From the NCBI RefSeq assembly GCF_000382325.1, contig NZ_KB908056.1, positions 935,148 to 999,147 on the forward strand: DNA of 64,000 bases, read 5' to 3'. Numbering within the stretch: the first letter of the stretch is position 1; every line of letters begins with the position of its first letter. Of the stretch, positions 36,897-44,583 are shown in pieces. The position numbers and the translations under genes are program-made. The notes below the pieces were generated by a model, which was not told the DNA's origin, ran no database searches, and was given only the letters and a program-made list of their open reading frames with translations. The stretch is from Woodsholea maritima DSM 17123 (GTDB taxonomy: Bacteria; Pseudomonadota; Alphaproteobacteria; Caulobacterales; Maricaulaceae).

Positions 36897-37709
36897 CTAA
36901 AGCTGTAGGGTCAAGGTGACGGGCGCATGATCGGAGGGTTTTTCCCAATCCCGGCATGTGTCCCAGATCTGATAGCCCTCACGCCCGCCTTTTAAGGCCG
37001 CATCGCGCAAAGGCTCACTGATCCAGATATGATCCAGGCGCCGGCCCCGGTTGGAGGCGCGGAAATCTTTGGAGCGATAGCTCCACCACGTATAGAGCTT
37101 TTCTGGTTCTGGGATCAGCGCGCGCGCGGCATCAATAAAGCCACCAGCTTTACGAATACGCTCCAAGCCTTCGGTTTCAATCGGCGTGTGAGAGACCACT
37201 TTTAAAAGTTGTTTATGCGACCAGACATCATGTTCATAGGGCGCAATGTTGAGATCACCCACCACCACCATTGGCGTGGGGTTTTTCGCACGATCGGTAA
37301 AATAGGCTTCCAAACGCTCCAGGAAATCCAGCTTATGGGCAAAGCGTGGATTAATCTCCGGGTCGGGTTCATCGCCGCCAGCGGGAATATAATAATTCTG
37401 GATCTCAATGCCTTTAATTTTCACGCTTTGCGCGCGCGCTTCAGCTTTTGAACAGACCTCGCCATTGGGAAGGGCTTCGATGGGATGGCGTGAAACGGTG
37501 GCGACGCCATGCATGCCCTTCTGGCCTGTGACATGGATATGGGTATAGCCCATTTCCGCAAAGGCTTTGACGGGGAATTCCTCGTTACGGCACTTAATTT
37601 CCTGCAGGCAGATCACATCGGGATCGGCCATTTTGGCAAAGTCTGCAACTTGCGGCGCACGCAGGCGCACCGAGTTAATATTCCAGGTTGCGATTTTCAG
37701 CGTGCTCAT
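36897..37709 (-). CDS. xth: Exodeoxyribonuclease III
   Basis: 270 aa AP endonuclease of base-excision repair. ATWNINSVRLR, CLQEIKCRNEEFP (catalytic Glu), VVVGDLNIAPYEHDVW and DHAPVTLTL at the C-terminus are the metal- and phosphate-binding residues of the EEP fold. It lies 20 bases after the hypothetical gene at 37730-38353, probably cotranscribed. Confidence 0.95.
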   Translation of the reverse strand: MSTLKIATWNINSVRLRAPQVADFAKMADPDVICLQEIKCRNEEFPVKAFAEMGYTHIHVTGQKGMHGVATVSRHPIEALPNGEVCSKAEARAQSVKIKGIEIQNYYIPAGGDEPDPEINPRFAHKLDFLERLEAYFTDRAKNPTPMVVVGDLNIAPYEHDVWSHKQLLKVVSHTPIETEGLERIRKAGGFIDAARALIPEPEKLYTWWSYRSKDFRASNRGRRLDHIWISEPLRDAALKGGREGYQIWDTCRDWEKPSDHAPVTLTLQL

Positions 37710-37729
37710 GGGCTCAGTCTCTTTATGCG

Positions 37730-38353
37730 TTAAAGGATATTGTAGGTGGATCCGGCAAGGCCGATGGGCCAGCGCCCGCGCATGAACAGCCGCCAGCGCG
37801 CCAGGAAGGGATGGGGTGGGGTATCGTCTTCACGCTCGGCCAGGATGACCAGCATGGCATTATGGGCGGCCTGGATCAGGCCCCCGGCGGCGGCATTGAT
37901 CAGATGCTCATCATAGATGTCATCATAACTGGCCGCAGCCTCAGCCGCTTCACGCGCCAATTCACCGATTTTGGAGGAGAGATAGGTCGCCGCAGTGTGC
38001 AAGGCCTCTTCATCCAGGCGCTCTAAGACCGCTTCGATCAGGCCCGCGCGCAGCATTTCTTCTGCATCCCAGCTGATCGGATCATGGTCGAGCGCTTCGG
38101 CCGCATCTCCGGCTTCCTGCCAATCAGAAATCAGGGCGGGATCGGCATGGGGAAAGCCCAGACCGCTGACATAAGCTTCACCCAGGCTGCGCTCACGGGT
38201 ATCCAAGGGTTCGCCCAAACGGGTGAAAAACGCGCTCTGTCCCAGGCCATCGGCAAAGGCGCGCGCTTTATACAGCAGCGGAATTTCTTCGAGCAGGCGG
38301 ACAATCATGTCCTCGCCATCGCCGCTCTCATCTGGATCGTCATACATCATCAT
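37730..38353 (-). CDS. Hypothetical protein
   Basis: 207 aa, acidic and largely helical, with alternating Ala/Glu-rich segments (ELAREAAEAAASYDDIYDEHL) and a basic Trp/Arg-rich C-terminus (RWRLFMRGRWPIG). No family recognised. The start is one of three consecutive ATG codons (38347-38353). Confidence 0.65.
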   Translation of the reverse strand: MMMYDDPDESGDGEDMIVRLLEEIPLLYKARAFADGLGQSAFFTRLGEPLDTRERSLGEAYVSGLGFPHADPALISDWQEAGDAAEALDHDPISWDAEEMLRAGLIEAVLERLDEEALHTAATYLSSKIGELAREAAEAAASYDDIYDEHLINAAAGGLIQAAHNAMLVILAEREDDTPPHPFLARWRLFMRGRWPIGLAGSTYNIL

Positions 38354-38723
38354 AGAGAGGCTTTTACCCCCTTTAGCACGAGGGGCCTAGACCAGCTGAC
38401 AGGCGGGCATGCAATCATTGGCCAGCCTAGCTGCCAACCGTGATTATGCAAGGGTGGATATAAGCGCGCCCAGCAGATGGGGGACTATCTGCTGGGCGCT
38501 AAAGCCGCCTTCTTGGATTCGCGCAAGGTGCTGGGAGGGGATTGTTCCAGCACTGGCTCTTAAACTGGACGGTCTGCGGGGGGACGACACCGAACCAGAG
38601 CCTGTCGACGGCTTACCCGTGTATTTATGCCACAAGCTTTGGCGGGTCTCAAGAAGAAAAGAAAAAATATTTGATCGTTGTTAAAAAGTCACAACCGAAT
38701 CGGCTTGACATATACAACCTATT
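38354..38723. other. Gene-free region with a long inverted repeat
   Basis: 370 bases between the hypothetical gene and the IalB-like gene, both minus strand. No ORF is convincing. The main structure is the inverted repeat at 38466-38499, listed separately. Confidence 0.5.
38466..38499. repeat. 13-bp perfect inverted repeat
   Basis: GCGCCCAGCAGAT (38466-38478), 8-base G-rich loop, ATCTGCTGGGCGC (38487-38499). There is no T-tract on either side, so it is not an ordinary terminator; it could be part of a small RNA, a repeat element or a remnant. Confidence 0.8.
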
Positions 38724-39236
38724 TTATTCGCACAGTCTTTCAACTTCGCGTAAGGAGGCGGTAACCCCGCTGAGCGAGAAGGTGTAGGCCGTTGCTGTAC
38801 CGCGCTGGGATACAGCTTCTACGCGCATATCAGACCCGCGCCGCATCGCGCTGACCAGGCGGTTTTCTTGCGCAGGTTCTTCGATGAAACTTTCATTTTC
38901 CGAGACGAACATCGCGAAACGATCCGAGCCAACGCGCACATTGGGTGGGCTATCGGGACGCAAAGTATAGCCGGCGAAGAAATTGGGTTGCTCTTTGGCG
39001 GAATTATTTTTCCAGGTCGAGACCAGGAAATAGACATCGCCATGTTCAACATTTCCGGGGCGCGCATCTGTGGGCCGGGTCAGGGCATAACAGACCATGG
39101 CGTCGCCTTCACCGCGGGTGAAGACCATCCAATCATTGAAATCCCCGCGAAATTGCGCCTCCTGGGCCTGGGCGCCGCACGAGAGCGCAAGCAGCAGGGA
39201 GCCCGCTGCGAGAAGACCAAGGGGTGAAAATTTCAT
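38724..39236 (-). CDS. Invasion-associated locus B (IalB) family protein
   Basis: 170 aa. Signal peptide (residues 1-24, GAQAQ), then a periplasmic domain with DWMVFT, VCYALTRPTDARPG and a C-terminal YTFSLSGVTASLREVERLC of the IalB pattern. Named for Bartonella erythrocyte invasion, but the family is widespread in free-living alphaproteobacteria and its role there is unknown. Confidence 0.85.
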   Translation of the reverse strand: MKFSPLGLLAAGSLLLALSCGAQAQEAQFRGDFNDWMVFTRGEGDAMVCYALTRPTDARPGNVEHGDVYFLVSTWKNNSAKEQPNFFAGYTLRPDSPPNVRVGSDRFAMFVSENESFIEEPAQENRLVSAMRRGSDMRVEAVSQRGTATAYTFSLSGVTASLREVERLCE

Positions 39237-39408
39237 GATGCGACCTCATTTTGGCTGTAACAGGCACATGCGTTGAGCATGTCGACAAGACCTAGGTTTA
39301 ACCTTGTCTTCGCGGCAGTTTCAAGGCGTCAGAACGGGTAAATTTTTATCGCGTTAAGTGTGGGCTGAAGCCTATGAATGGGGCCTGAAAATCGGGCTTA
39401 GGTCAGAT

Positions 39409-39741
39409 TTAGCCCCGGCTATGATGGGCTTTGAGCAGGGCTTTGCCATTCTCACCCAATTCGCGCAGATAATCCCAGGAATAAATGCCCGATGCATGGC
39501 CGTCATCAAAGCCCAGGCGAAGGGCATAGCGCCCGACGCGTTCAGCCTGCGTCACCACAACCTTCGCCTTATCCTTGAGCCATTTTTTTTGACCCGGCCC
39601 ATGACCTTGAACCTCAGCCGAGGGGCTTTCCAGACGCAGAAGCTCGAAGGGAATGGTGAATCTCTCGCCATCATCAAAATCAATGACGAGGTGTTTTTTA
39701 CGGCGATAAAAACTCAGGCGCGTGGGCCAGACTTGGGACAT
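39409..39741 (-). CDS. DUF971 (GBBH-like N-terminal) domain protein
   Basis: 110 aa, a single DUF971 domain (LVIDFDDGERFTIPFELLRLESPSAEVQGH; RYALRLGFDDGHASGIYSWDYLREL). It is the N-terminal fold of gamma-butyrobetaine hydroxylases, found alone in bacteria. Ends the trxA-LON-Trm112-DUF971 run, 3 bases after the Trm112 gene. Confidence 0.88.
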   Translation of the reverse strand: MSQVWPTRLSFYRRKKHLVIDFDDGERFTIPFELLRLESPSAEVQGHGPGQKKWLKDKAKVVVTQAERVGRYALRLGFDDGHASGIYSWDYLRELGENGKALLKAHHSRG

Positions 39742-39744
39742 GCT

Positions 39745-39948
39745 TTAATCTTCCAATTCGCGGGCTTCTTCGGGCAGCATGATCGGCACGCCCTCGCGAA
39801 TAGGATAGGCAAGCTTGGCCCCGCGGGAAATGAGTTCCTGTGACGCACGATCATAGTCCAGGGTTTCACGCGTCACCGGGCAGACCAGGACCTCTAATAA
39901 TTTCGGGTCCAGATCTTTGGCAGCGGGTTTAGTAGTGGTTTCGTTCAT
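39745..39948 (-). CDS. Trm112 family protein
   Basis: 67 aa zinc-ribbon-like protein: [21 protein letters not shown] and [28 protein letters not shown]. Trm112-like proteins activate methyltransferases; the bacterial form has only one cysteine left and is usually near lpxK or Lon-domain genes. Overlaps the LON-domain gene (ATGA). Confidence 0.92.
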   Translation of the reverse strand: MNETTTKPAAKDLDPKLLEVLVCPVTRETLDYDRASQELISRGAKLAYPIREGVPIMLPEEARELED

Positions 39949-40595
39949 GATTTATATTCCTCAGGCCCGCAGGCATCACTGGTATTGAGGCTTTCTTCCA
40001 TCAGGCTTAACAGCGTAGCGACCCGTAAAGCCGGATCGGGCGCTTCTAACAAAGCCTGTTTATCTTCGGGGCGGAAGGGGGCCGACATCGCCACCTTGTC
40101 CGCGATGGTGGTCAGCGGCGCAGCCTCAACCGCATCCCAGTCGGTTTCTACGCGGTTGGCATCAAAAAACTCACGCAAAGTGGCCATGAAGTGCGCGCGA
40201 TCAATCTCTGGCGTTAGAGCCATCGGCGCAATGTCATGGGTGAAGTCGTGATAATCGACCCGGGCCTGGCGATAGGGGGTCATCAAGAACATTTCTTCAA
40301 TGATGCGAAAGCGGATCCCGCCCTGAAGGACGATCAGATAGCGCCCATCTTCACTTTCGGTGAAGGAAATGACCCGGCCTAAAGTGCCGATGGTTTCAAG
40401 ATGTGGGGCATCGGCGCGTCCACCGGGTTTGGGTTGAATAATCCCCAGCGCGCCATCACCGTCCATGACATCATCGAGCATGTTGAGATAGCGCGGTTCA
40501 AACACATTGAGCGGCAACATCTCGCCCGGTAACAGGATGCAGCCTGAAATCGGGAACAGCGGCAGTACGCTCGAAGGGATAAAGGTTTCGCTCAT
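39945..40595 (-). CDS. LON peptidase substrate-binding domain protein
   Basis: 216 aa matching the N-terminal substrate-binding domain of Lon without the ATPase or protease parts ([38 protein letters not shown]). Function in alphaproteobacteria is unknown; it is conserved next to trxA. Confidence 0.9.
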   Translation of the reverse strand: MSETFIPSSVLPLFPISGCILLPGEMLPLNVFEPRYLNMLDDVMDGDGALGIIQPKPGGRADAPHLETIGTLGRVISFTESEDGRYLIVLQGGIRFRIIEEMFLMTPYRQARVDYHDFTHDIAPMALTPEIDRAHFMATLREFFDANRVETDWDAVEAAPLTTIADKVAMSAPFRPEDKQALLEAPDPALRVATLLSLMEESLNTSDACGPEEYKS

Positions 40596-40669
40596 GACCT
40601 TAAATCTAGCAAGGCCAAGGGCCCGCGCCTAGGGGCGGGCCGCACCTTCTGCCTAAGGTCTTTTCAGTG

Positions 40670-41590
40670 TTAAGAGAATAACAGCGAAGAGAGCTTGCGC
40701 CGGCCCTGTTTGGCGATCTCAGAGCTTGGACCGGCCGCATCAAACACTTTCAAAAGGAGGAGGCGAGCCTTGCCACCTTCCCATTCGCGATCCAGACTGA
40801 TCGAGGTGAGTAAATGGTCGCTGGCTTTGGCTAAATCCCCTGCGGCGATATAGGCCCCGGCGAGATCATAGTGATGGCTTGCAGAGTTGGGATCGTCATC
40901 CACTGCGCTTTGCGCACTGGCAAGATCAGGCGCATCGGCGACTTCATCTTTCAAGCTTAAAGCGGCGAGCAGGCTGATCACGGCGGGATGTTTTTTCTGC
41001 GCTTCAGTGGCGCTGTCTAAAATCTGCTGGGCTTGATCATGATCACCATTGGCGAGATTGACTTTCACCATGCCAACAAAAGCCAGCGGATTTTCAGGAT
41101 CGGCCTGTAAGACGGTGGCATAATCTTGTGCCGCACCGCCCAGATCGCCTTGAAGCAGGGCCTCATCTGCGCGCGCGATCAAAGCTTCAATGGCTTCTTG
41201 GTCCTGCTCACCGGTCAGGCGATTGATGAAATCCTTGATCTGGCTCTCAGGCAGAGCGCCCATGAAACCATCAACGGGCTGGCCATTTTGAAACGCAAAG
41301 ACGGCCGGGATGGATTGCACGCGCAATTGCCCGGCGATCCCTGGATGTTCATCAATATTGATTTTGACCAGCTTGATCTTGCCTTGGGCGCCCAGCACGG
41401 CCTTTTCGATGATCGGGCCAAGCTGGCGGCATGGCCCGCACCAGGGGGCCCAGAAATCCACCAGAACCGGAACCTCTTTCGAAGGCTCGATCACATCTTG
41501 CATGAAATCCTGATCACTGCCGTCCTTGACCCAATCGCCTTGGGGGTTGGCTTGGGTGAGCGTAGGTTTGCTTTTATCGCCGAATAACAT
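40670..41590 (-). CDS. Thioredoxin with TPR extension (CnoX/YbbN-like)
   Basis: 306 aa. N-terminal thioredoxin domain with active site WAPWCGPCRQLG, then a helical tetratricopeptide region (about 135-300). This is the CnoX/YbbN architecture of chaperedoxins; here the redox cysteines (CGPC) are intact. First gene of the run to DUF971. Confidence 0.93.
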   Translation of the reverse strand: MLFGDKSKPTLTQANPQGDWVKDGSDQDFMQDVIEPSKEVPVLVDFWAPWCGPCRQLGPIIEKAVLGAQGKIKLVKINIDEHPGIAGQLRVQSIPAVFAFQNGQPVDGFMGALPESQIKDFINRLTGEQDQEAIEALIARADEALLQGDLGGAAQDYATVLQADPENPLAFVGMVKVNLANGDHDQAQQILDSATEAQKKHPAVISLLAALSLKDEVADAPDLASAQSAVDDDPNSASHHYDLAGAYIAAGDLAKASDHLLTSISLDREWEGGKARLLLLKVFDAAGPSSEIAKQGRRKLSSLLFS

Positions 41591-41688
41591 GGGACATCTC
41601 TCTTAAAGATCGAAGGGGCCGGACCATGGCCTTAGGTGGACGTTTTATAGCCGCGATGCAAGTCCAGGCGCGCATTGTGCCGCACGTC

Positions 41689-42234
41689 TCAAACCTGCGC
41701 ATCCAGATCCAGCTGGGTGAAGTCTATCACTTCTGGCGTACGCCCCAAGGCCGTGATGAAGGTCAGAAGATCGTCTGGGGACATGGCGGTGGTGGCGTCA
41801 TTTTTTAAGGGGTGGAAATTCACCCGCTCATACTTCATCAAAGCCGCATCCAGAATGAAGCGTACGCGATGGTTGGGATCATTGATGATGGCATAGGCGG
41901 TCACCGAGCCGGGGGTCACGCCCAAACACGCTTCGAGTAAATCCGCATTGCCAAAGGAAAGCCGTCCACACCCCAGCGCGCGGTGAAGGTGTTTCAGGGG
42001 GATCTCGCTGGATTGCAGGGCCGAGATCAAAAGAATATTGCCCTTTTTATCCTTCAAAAACAGATTTTTGGAATGCCCGCCGGGCATATCGACCTTGAGA
42101 TGTTCGCCCTCTTCCACCGTGAAGATCGGGATATGATCATAGGTCGTATGGCGAAGACCTAAGTCATCAAAAAAGCCAAGCAGGGCTTCACGCGATACGG
42201 GCGGGGTGGGAAGGGCAGGGATCAGTGTGTTCAT
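41689..42234 (-). CDS. YbaK/prolyl-tRNA-editing family protein
   Basis: 181 aa YbaK/EbsC domain (SREALLGFFDDLGLRHTTYDHIPIFTVEEGEHLKVDMPGGHSKNLFLKDKKGNILL). Resembles the ProX-type Ala-tRNA(Pro) deacylase. GGHSKNLFLKD is the conserved nucleotide-binding segment. Confidence 0.88.
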   Translation of the reverse strand: MNTLIPALPTPPVSREALLGFFDDLGLRHTTYDHIPIFTVEEGEHLKVDMPGGHSKNLFLKDKKGNILLISALQSSEIPLKHLHRALGCGRLSFGNADLLEACLGVTPGSVTAYAIINDPNHRVRFILDAALMKYERVNFHPLKNDATTAMSPDDLLTFITALGRTPEVIDFTQLDLDAQV

Positions 42235-42278
42235 AAGACCCGCCTTAGCGTTAAAGCGGGGCTTGGATCAAGCGCGTT

Positions 42279-42719
42279 TTAAGCCGAATAGACCTTCGCC
42301 GGATCATAGAACATGTGCGATTGGAAACTGTGGGCGATGCGCTGGGCGCGCTCCAAGAAAAAGGCTTTGGTTTCTGGGTTGGGCGCAATATCGTCCAAAG
42401 TGGCTTCAAACAGGGCTAGCCATTGGGGGAAATGCTCGGGCCGAATGGTTTTGATCTTAACATGGGCGGGCATCGGCCGGCCGGAATATTCCCCGGTTTG
42501 TAACGCAATCGCCGCCCAAAACGTTTTCATAGTGTCTAAATGCGGGCCCCACTGATCGCCGATCACAGCATCAAAGATCGGGCCGAGTTCTTGATCGGCG
42601 CGGATGCGGGTATAAAAGTCATCCACCAGCTGGGCGATGAAGGCGTGGTCAATCCCCATCGCTTCACAGGCTTGGCGTTGGGCATGACGGGCCGCAAGGG
42701 CATGGGGATGGGTTGGCAT
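42279..42719 (-). CDS. Group III truncated hemoglobin
   Basis: 146 aa. LVDDFYTRIRADQELGPIFD, GDQWGPHLDTMKTFWAAIALQTGEYSGRPMPAH and EHFPQWLALF are the group III trHb pattern; the His of EHFPQW is the likely proximal heme ligand. Its role is probably in NO or oxygen chemistry but is not shown here. The ATG at 42719 has AAGGAG upstream. Confidence 0.93.
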   Translation of the reverse strand: MPTHPHALAARHAQRQACEAMGIDHAFIAQLVDDFYTRIRADQELGPIFDAVIGDQWGPHLDTMKTFWAAIALQTGEYSGRPMPAHVKIKTIRPEHFPQWLALFEATLDDIAPNPETKAFFLERAQRIAHSFQSHMFYDPAKVYSA

Positions 42720-42944
42720 ACTGGCTCCTTGATAATCAGGGTCCCTTGTCATGATTTATGGGAAGGGCGATGGTGAAAAGCGATAGGCCAAGCTGTCGCA
42801 AGGGGGCTTTTCTGGCCTCTTCAGGATTAAAAACAAAGGCTTGCAGCTGTGACTGAAAAATCCTGCACCCCGGGTCTTGCCAAAGCGTGCTATTTGCGCG
42901 ATATACCGCGCCTCTTCGGTGCCCAGCACCGCTACCCATATTGA

Positions 42945-43019
42945 GCGGGCGTAGCTCAGGGGTAGAGCGTCACCTTGCCAAGGTGAATGTCGTGAGTTCG
43001 AATCTCATCGCCCGCTCCA
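42945..43019 (+). tRNA. tRNA-Gly (GCC)
   Basis: Cloverleaf with acceptor stem GCGGGCG/CGCCCGC, the TAGCTCA D-arm, anticodon GCC at 42977-42979 in the TTGCCAA loop, and the GAGTTCGAATCTC T-arm. CCA is encoded at 43017-43019. Confidence 0.97.
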
Positions 43020-43043
43020 TTTTCTCTTATATGTAAATTCAAG

Positions 43044-43250
43044 ATGTTATCGCGCCACAAAGTGCTAGATGCGGTCCTGTTTAACAGCGCGCTCAGCGTT
43101 TCACGCTCGTCTTGGCTTAAACACGCTTCGATTTCCGCCTTTATCGCGGGCTTCTATAATGCCAAGGATGAAGCAAGCTTTGAGCAAAAGCGCCTTGAGC
43201 TGCGCGATAAATTCGTCCTGCGCATCAGCTATACGCAGCCGATGACGTAG
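43044..43250 (+). CDS. Possible small protein next to tRNA-Gly
   Basis: 68 aa reading frame just after the tRNA, with a weak RBS. Composition is protein-like (FIAGFYNAKDEASFEQKRLELRDKF), but no family is recognised. It could be a remnant of an element integrated at the tRNA. Confidence 0.25.
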   Translation: MLSRHKVLDAVLFNSALSVSRSSWLKHASISAFIAGFYNAKDEASFEQKRLELRDKFVLRISYTQPMT

Positions 43251-43273
43251 AGCGGGGCAGGGGAACAATATTT

Positions 43274-44398
43274 TTAAGGGGCTGGGGTGTAAAATCGCGG
43301 CTCAAAAGTGAGCGCGCCCGCCCCGATGACGCCGCCCGCATCGCCCAATTCAGAGGCTATAAGGCGAGGTAGAGGCAAGACACCATTATCATGGGCGCAA
43401 AATCCCCCGTTTTCGATGCGTGAAATCAAACCATGGACCAAGGGAAGAGGCAGGCGACCGCCGATGATGATCGCTTCGGGATCAAAGGCCCGGGCCAAAA
43501 CGCTCAGCATTGGCGTCAGTTGTGCGCTGGCCCGGTCTAACCACTTGATAAGGGCGGCATCACTTGTGGGATCAAGGGCTTTTAAGTCTTCGAAATCCTC
43601 TACCGGATACCCTTGGGCCTGCAAGGTGCGTAGTAGATCTGCACCTGATGGGCGCGGCGCGTTGAGATCGGGATAGGGCGCGCCAAACGCACCAGCATTC
43701 CCATGATGACCGCGAAAAAGACGCCCATTGATCACTAAGCCGCCGCCAATACCATGACCAATATGCAAGAATAAAAAACTTTTGAGGGTTTTGCCTGCCC
43801 CAAGAAGAGTTTCTCCCCAGGCAGCGCTGGTGCTGTCATTTTCGATACACACCGGGCGGTTTAAGGCTTCGCTCATGGCCAGCGTAAGGTCGACCCCGGC
43901 GAGATTGGGAAAATAAACGGCATTAATAATGCGACGATCTTCGATGAAATCACCGGGTACAGACAGGCCAATGCCGCACAGACGCTTTTTTGACACCCGC
44001 AACTTCGCCACGGCCATATCGCTAAAGGCTGAAATCGCTTCGCTGAGTGCTTTTGGGCTGGGCTGGGAGAGGGGGTGAGTTTGGCGCAATTTCAACTGAC
44101 CCGCCCAGTCAATCAGGCCTATCTCAATATAGTTTTGGGTAAAAGTTGCCCCGATCGCATATGTCGCCTGCGGGCGTAGACGAATAAGGCGGGTCGGCTG
44201 TCCTTTGGCCCCTTGCAGCTGGGGTTCTTCCTCGATCAATTCTTTTGCAGCCAGCTCACGCGTGACATTGGTGGCATGGGCGCGCGTAATTCCCAAAGTC
44301 TGTGCAATGCCGGCACGCGTTAATCCGCCTTGGCGACGAATAGCGTCTAAGGCAAGGCGTTCATTCTCAGTAAGATCTTGAAAATTCATATATGACAT
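43274..44398 (-). CDS. ROK family transcriptional repressor (NagC/XylR-like)
   Basis: About 374 aa. N-terminal winged HTH (GLTRAGIAQTLGITRAHATNVTRELAAKELIEE), then a ROK sugar-kinase fold with LHIGHGIGGGLVINGRLFRGHHGNAGAFG. The zinc-binding CxCGxxGC motif of ROK kinases is absent, so it is a regulator, not a kinase. Divergent from a TonB-dependent receptor, it likely represses that gene until a sugar-like inducer arrives. ATG at 44398 chosen; a TTG three codons earlier and ATG three codons later are alternatives. Confidence 0.88.
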   Translation of the reverse strand: MSYMNFQDLTENERLALDAIRRQGGLTRAGIAQTLGITRAHATNVTRELAAKELIEEEPQLQGAKGQPTRLIRLRPQATYAIGATFTQNYIEIGLIDWAGQLKLRQTHPLSQPSPKALSEAISAFSDMAVAKLRVSKKRLCGIGLSVPGDFIEDRRIINAVYFPNLAGVDLTLAMSEALNRPVCIENDSTSAAWGETLLGAGKTLKSFLFLHIGHGIGGGLVINGRLFRGHHGNAGAFGAPYPDLNAPRPSGADLLRTLQAQGYPVEDFEDLKALDPTSDAALIKWLDRASAQLTPMLSVLARAFDPEAIIIGGRLPLPLVHGLISRIENGGFCAHDNGVLPLPRLIASELGDAGGVIGAGALTFEPRFYTPAP

Positions 44399-44478
44399 CG
44401 AATGCAAGGACGGGCCGGGCGCAGGTTTTAAGCGTGTTCTTAACGCGCAATTTTAGTAAAGCAAGATAATTTAATACG

Positions 44479-44498
44479 ATTAAATCATTTGATTTAAT
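44479..44498. promoter_or_regulatory. Candidate ROK operator
   Basis: ATTAAATCA-TT-TGATTTAAT, a perfect 9-bp inverted repeat in the AT-rich gap between the ROK gene and the TonB receptor. The AT-rich palindrome is similar in style to NagC/Mlc sites. Confidence 0.7.
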
Positions 44499-44583
44499 AA
44501 AACTGACGCATAAAAGCGCTATCTCCCACAGCCATCGGATGCGCTTGGCGTATCTCTTGACCTTTGGTCCAATGGGGGAAGTT

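Noticed and set aside
38444-38635. A possible short minus-strand ORF in the gene-free region at 38.4-38.7 kb
   Set aside because: The codon pattern and composition are not protein-like, there is no RBS, and the overlapping plus-strand frames look equally poor.
44435-44460. TTAA-N8-TTAA ahead of the ROK gene as a CtrA site
   Set aside because: The spacing is eight, not seven, so it does not meet the CtrA consensus.
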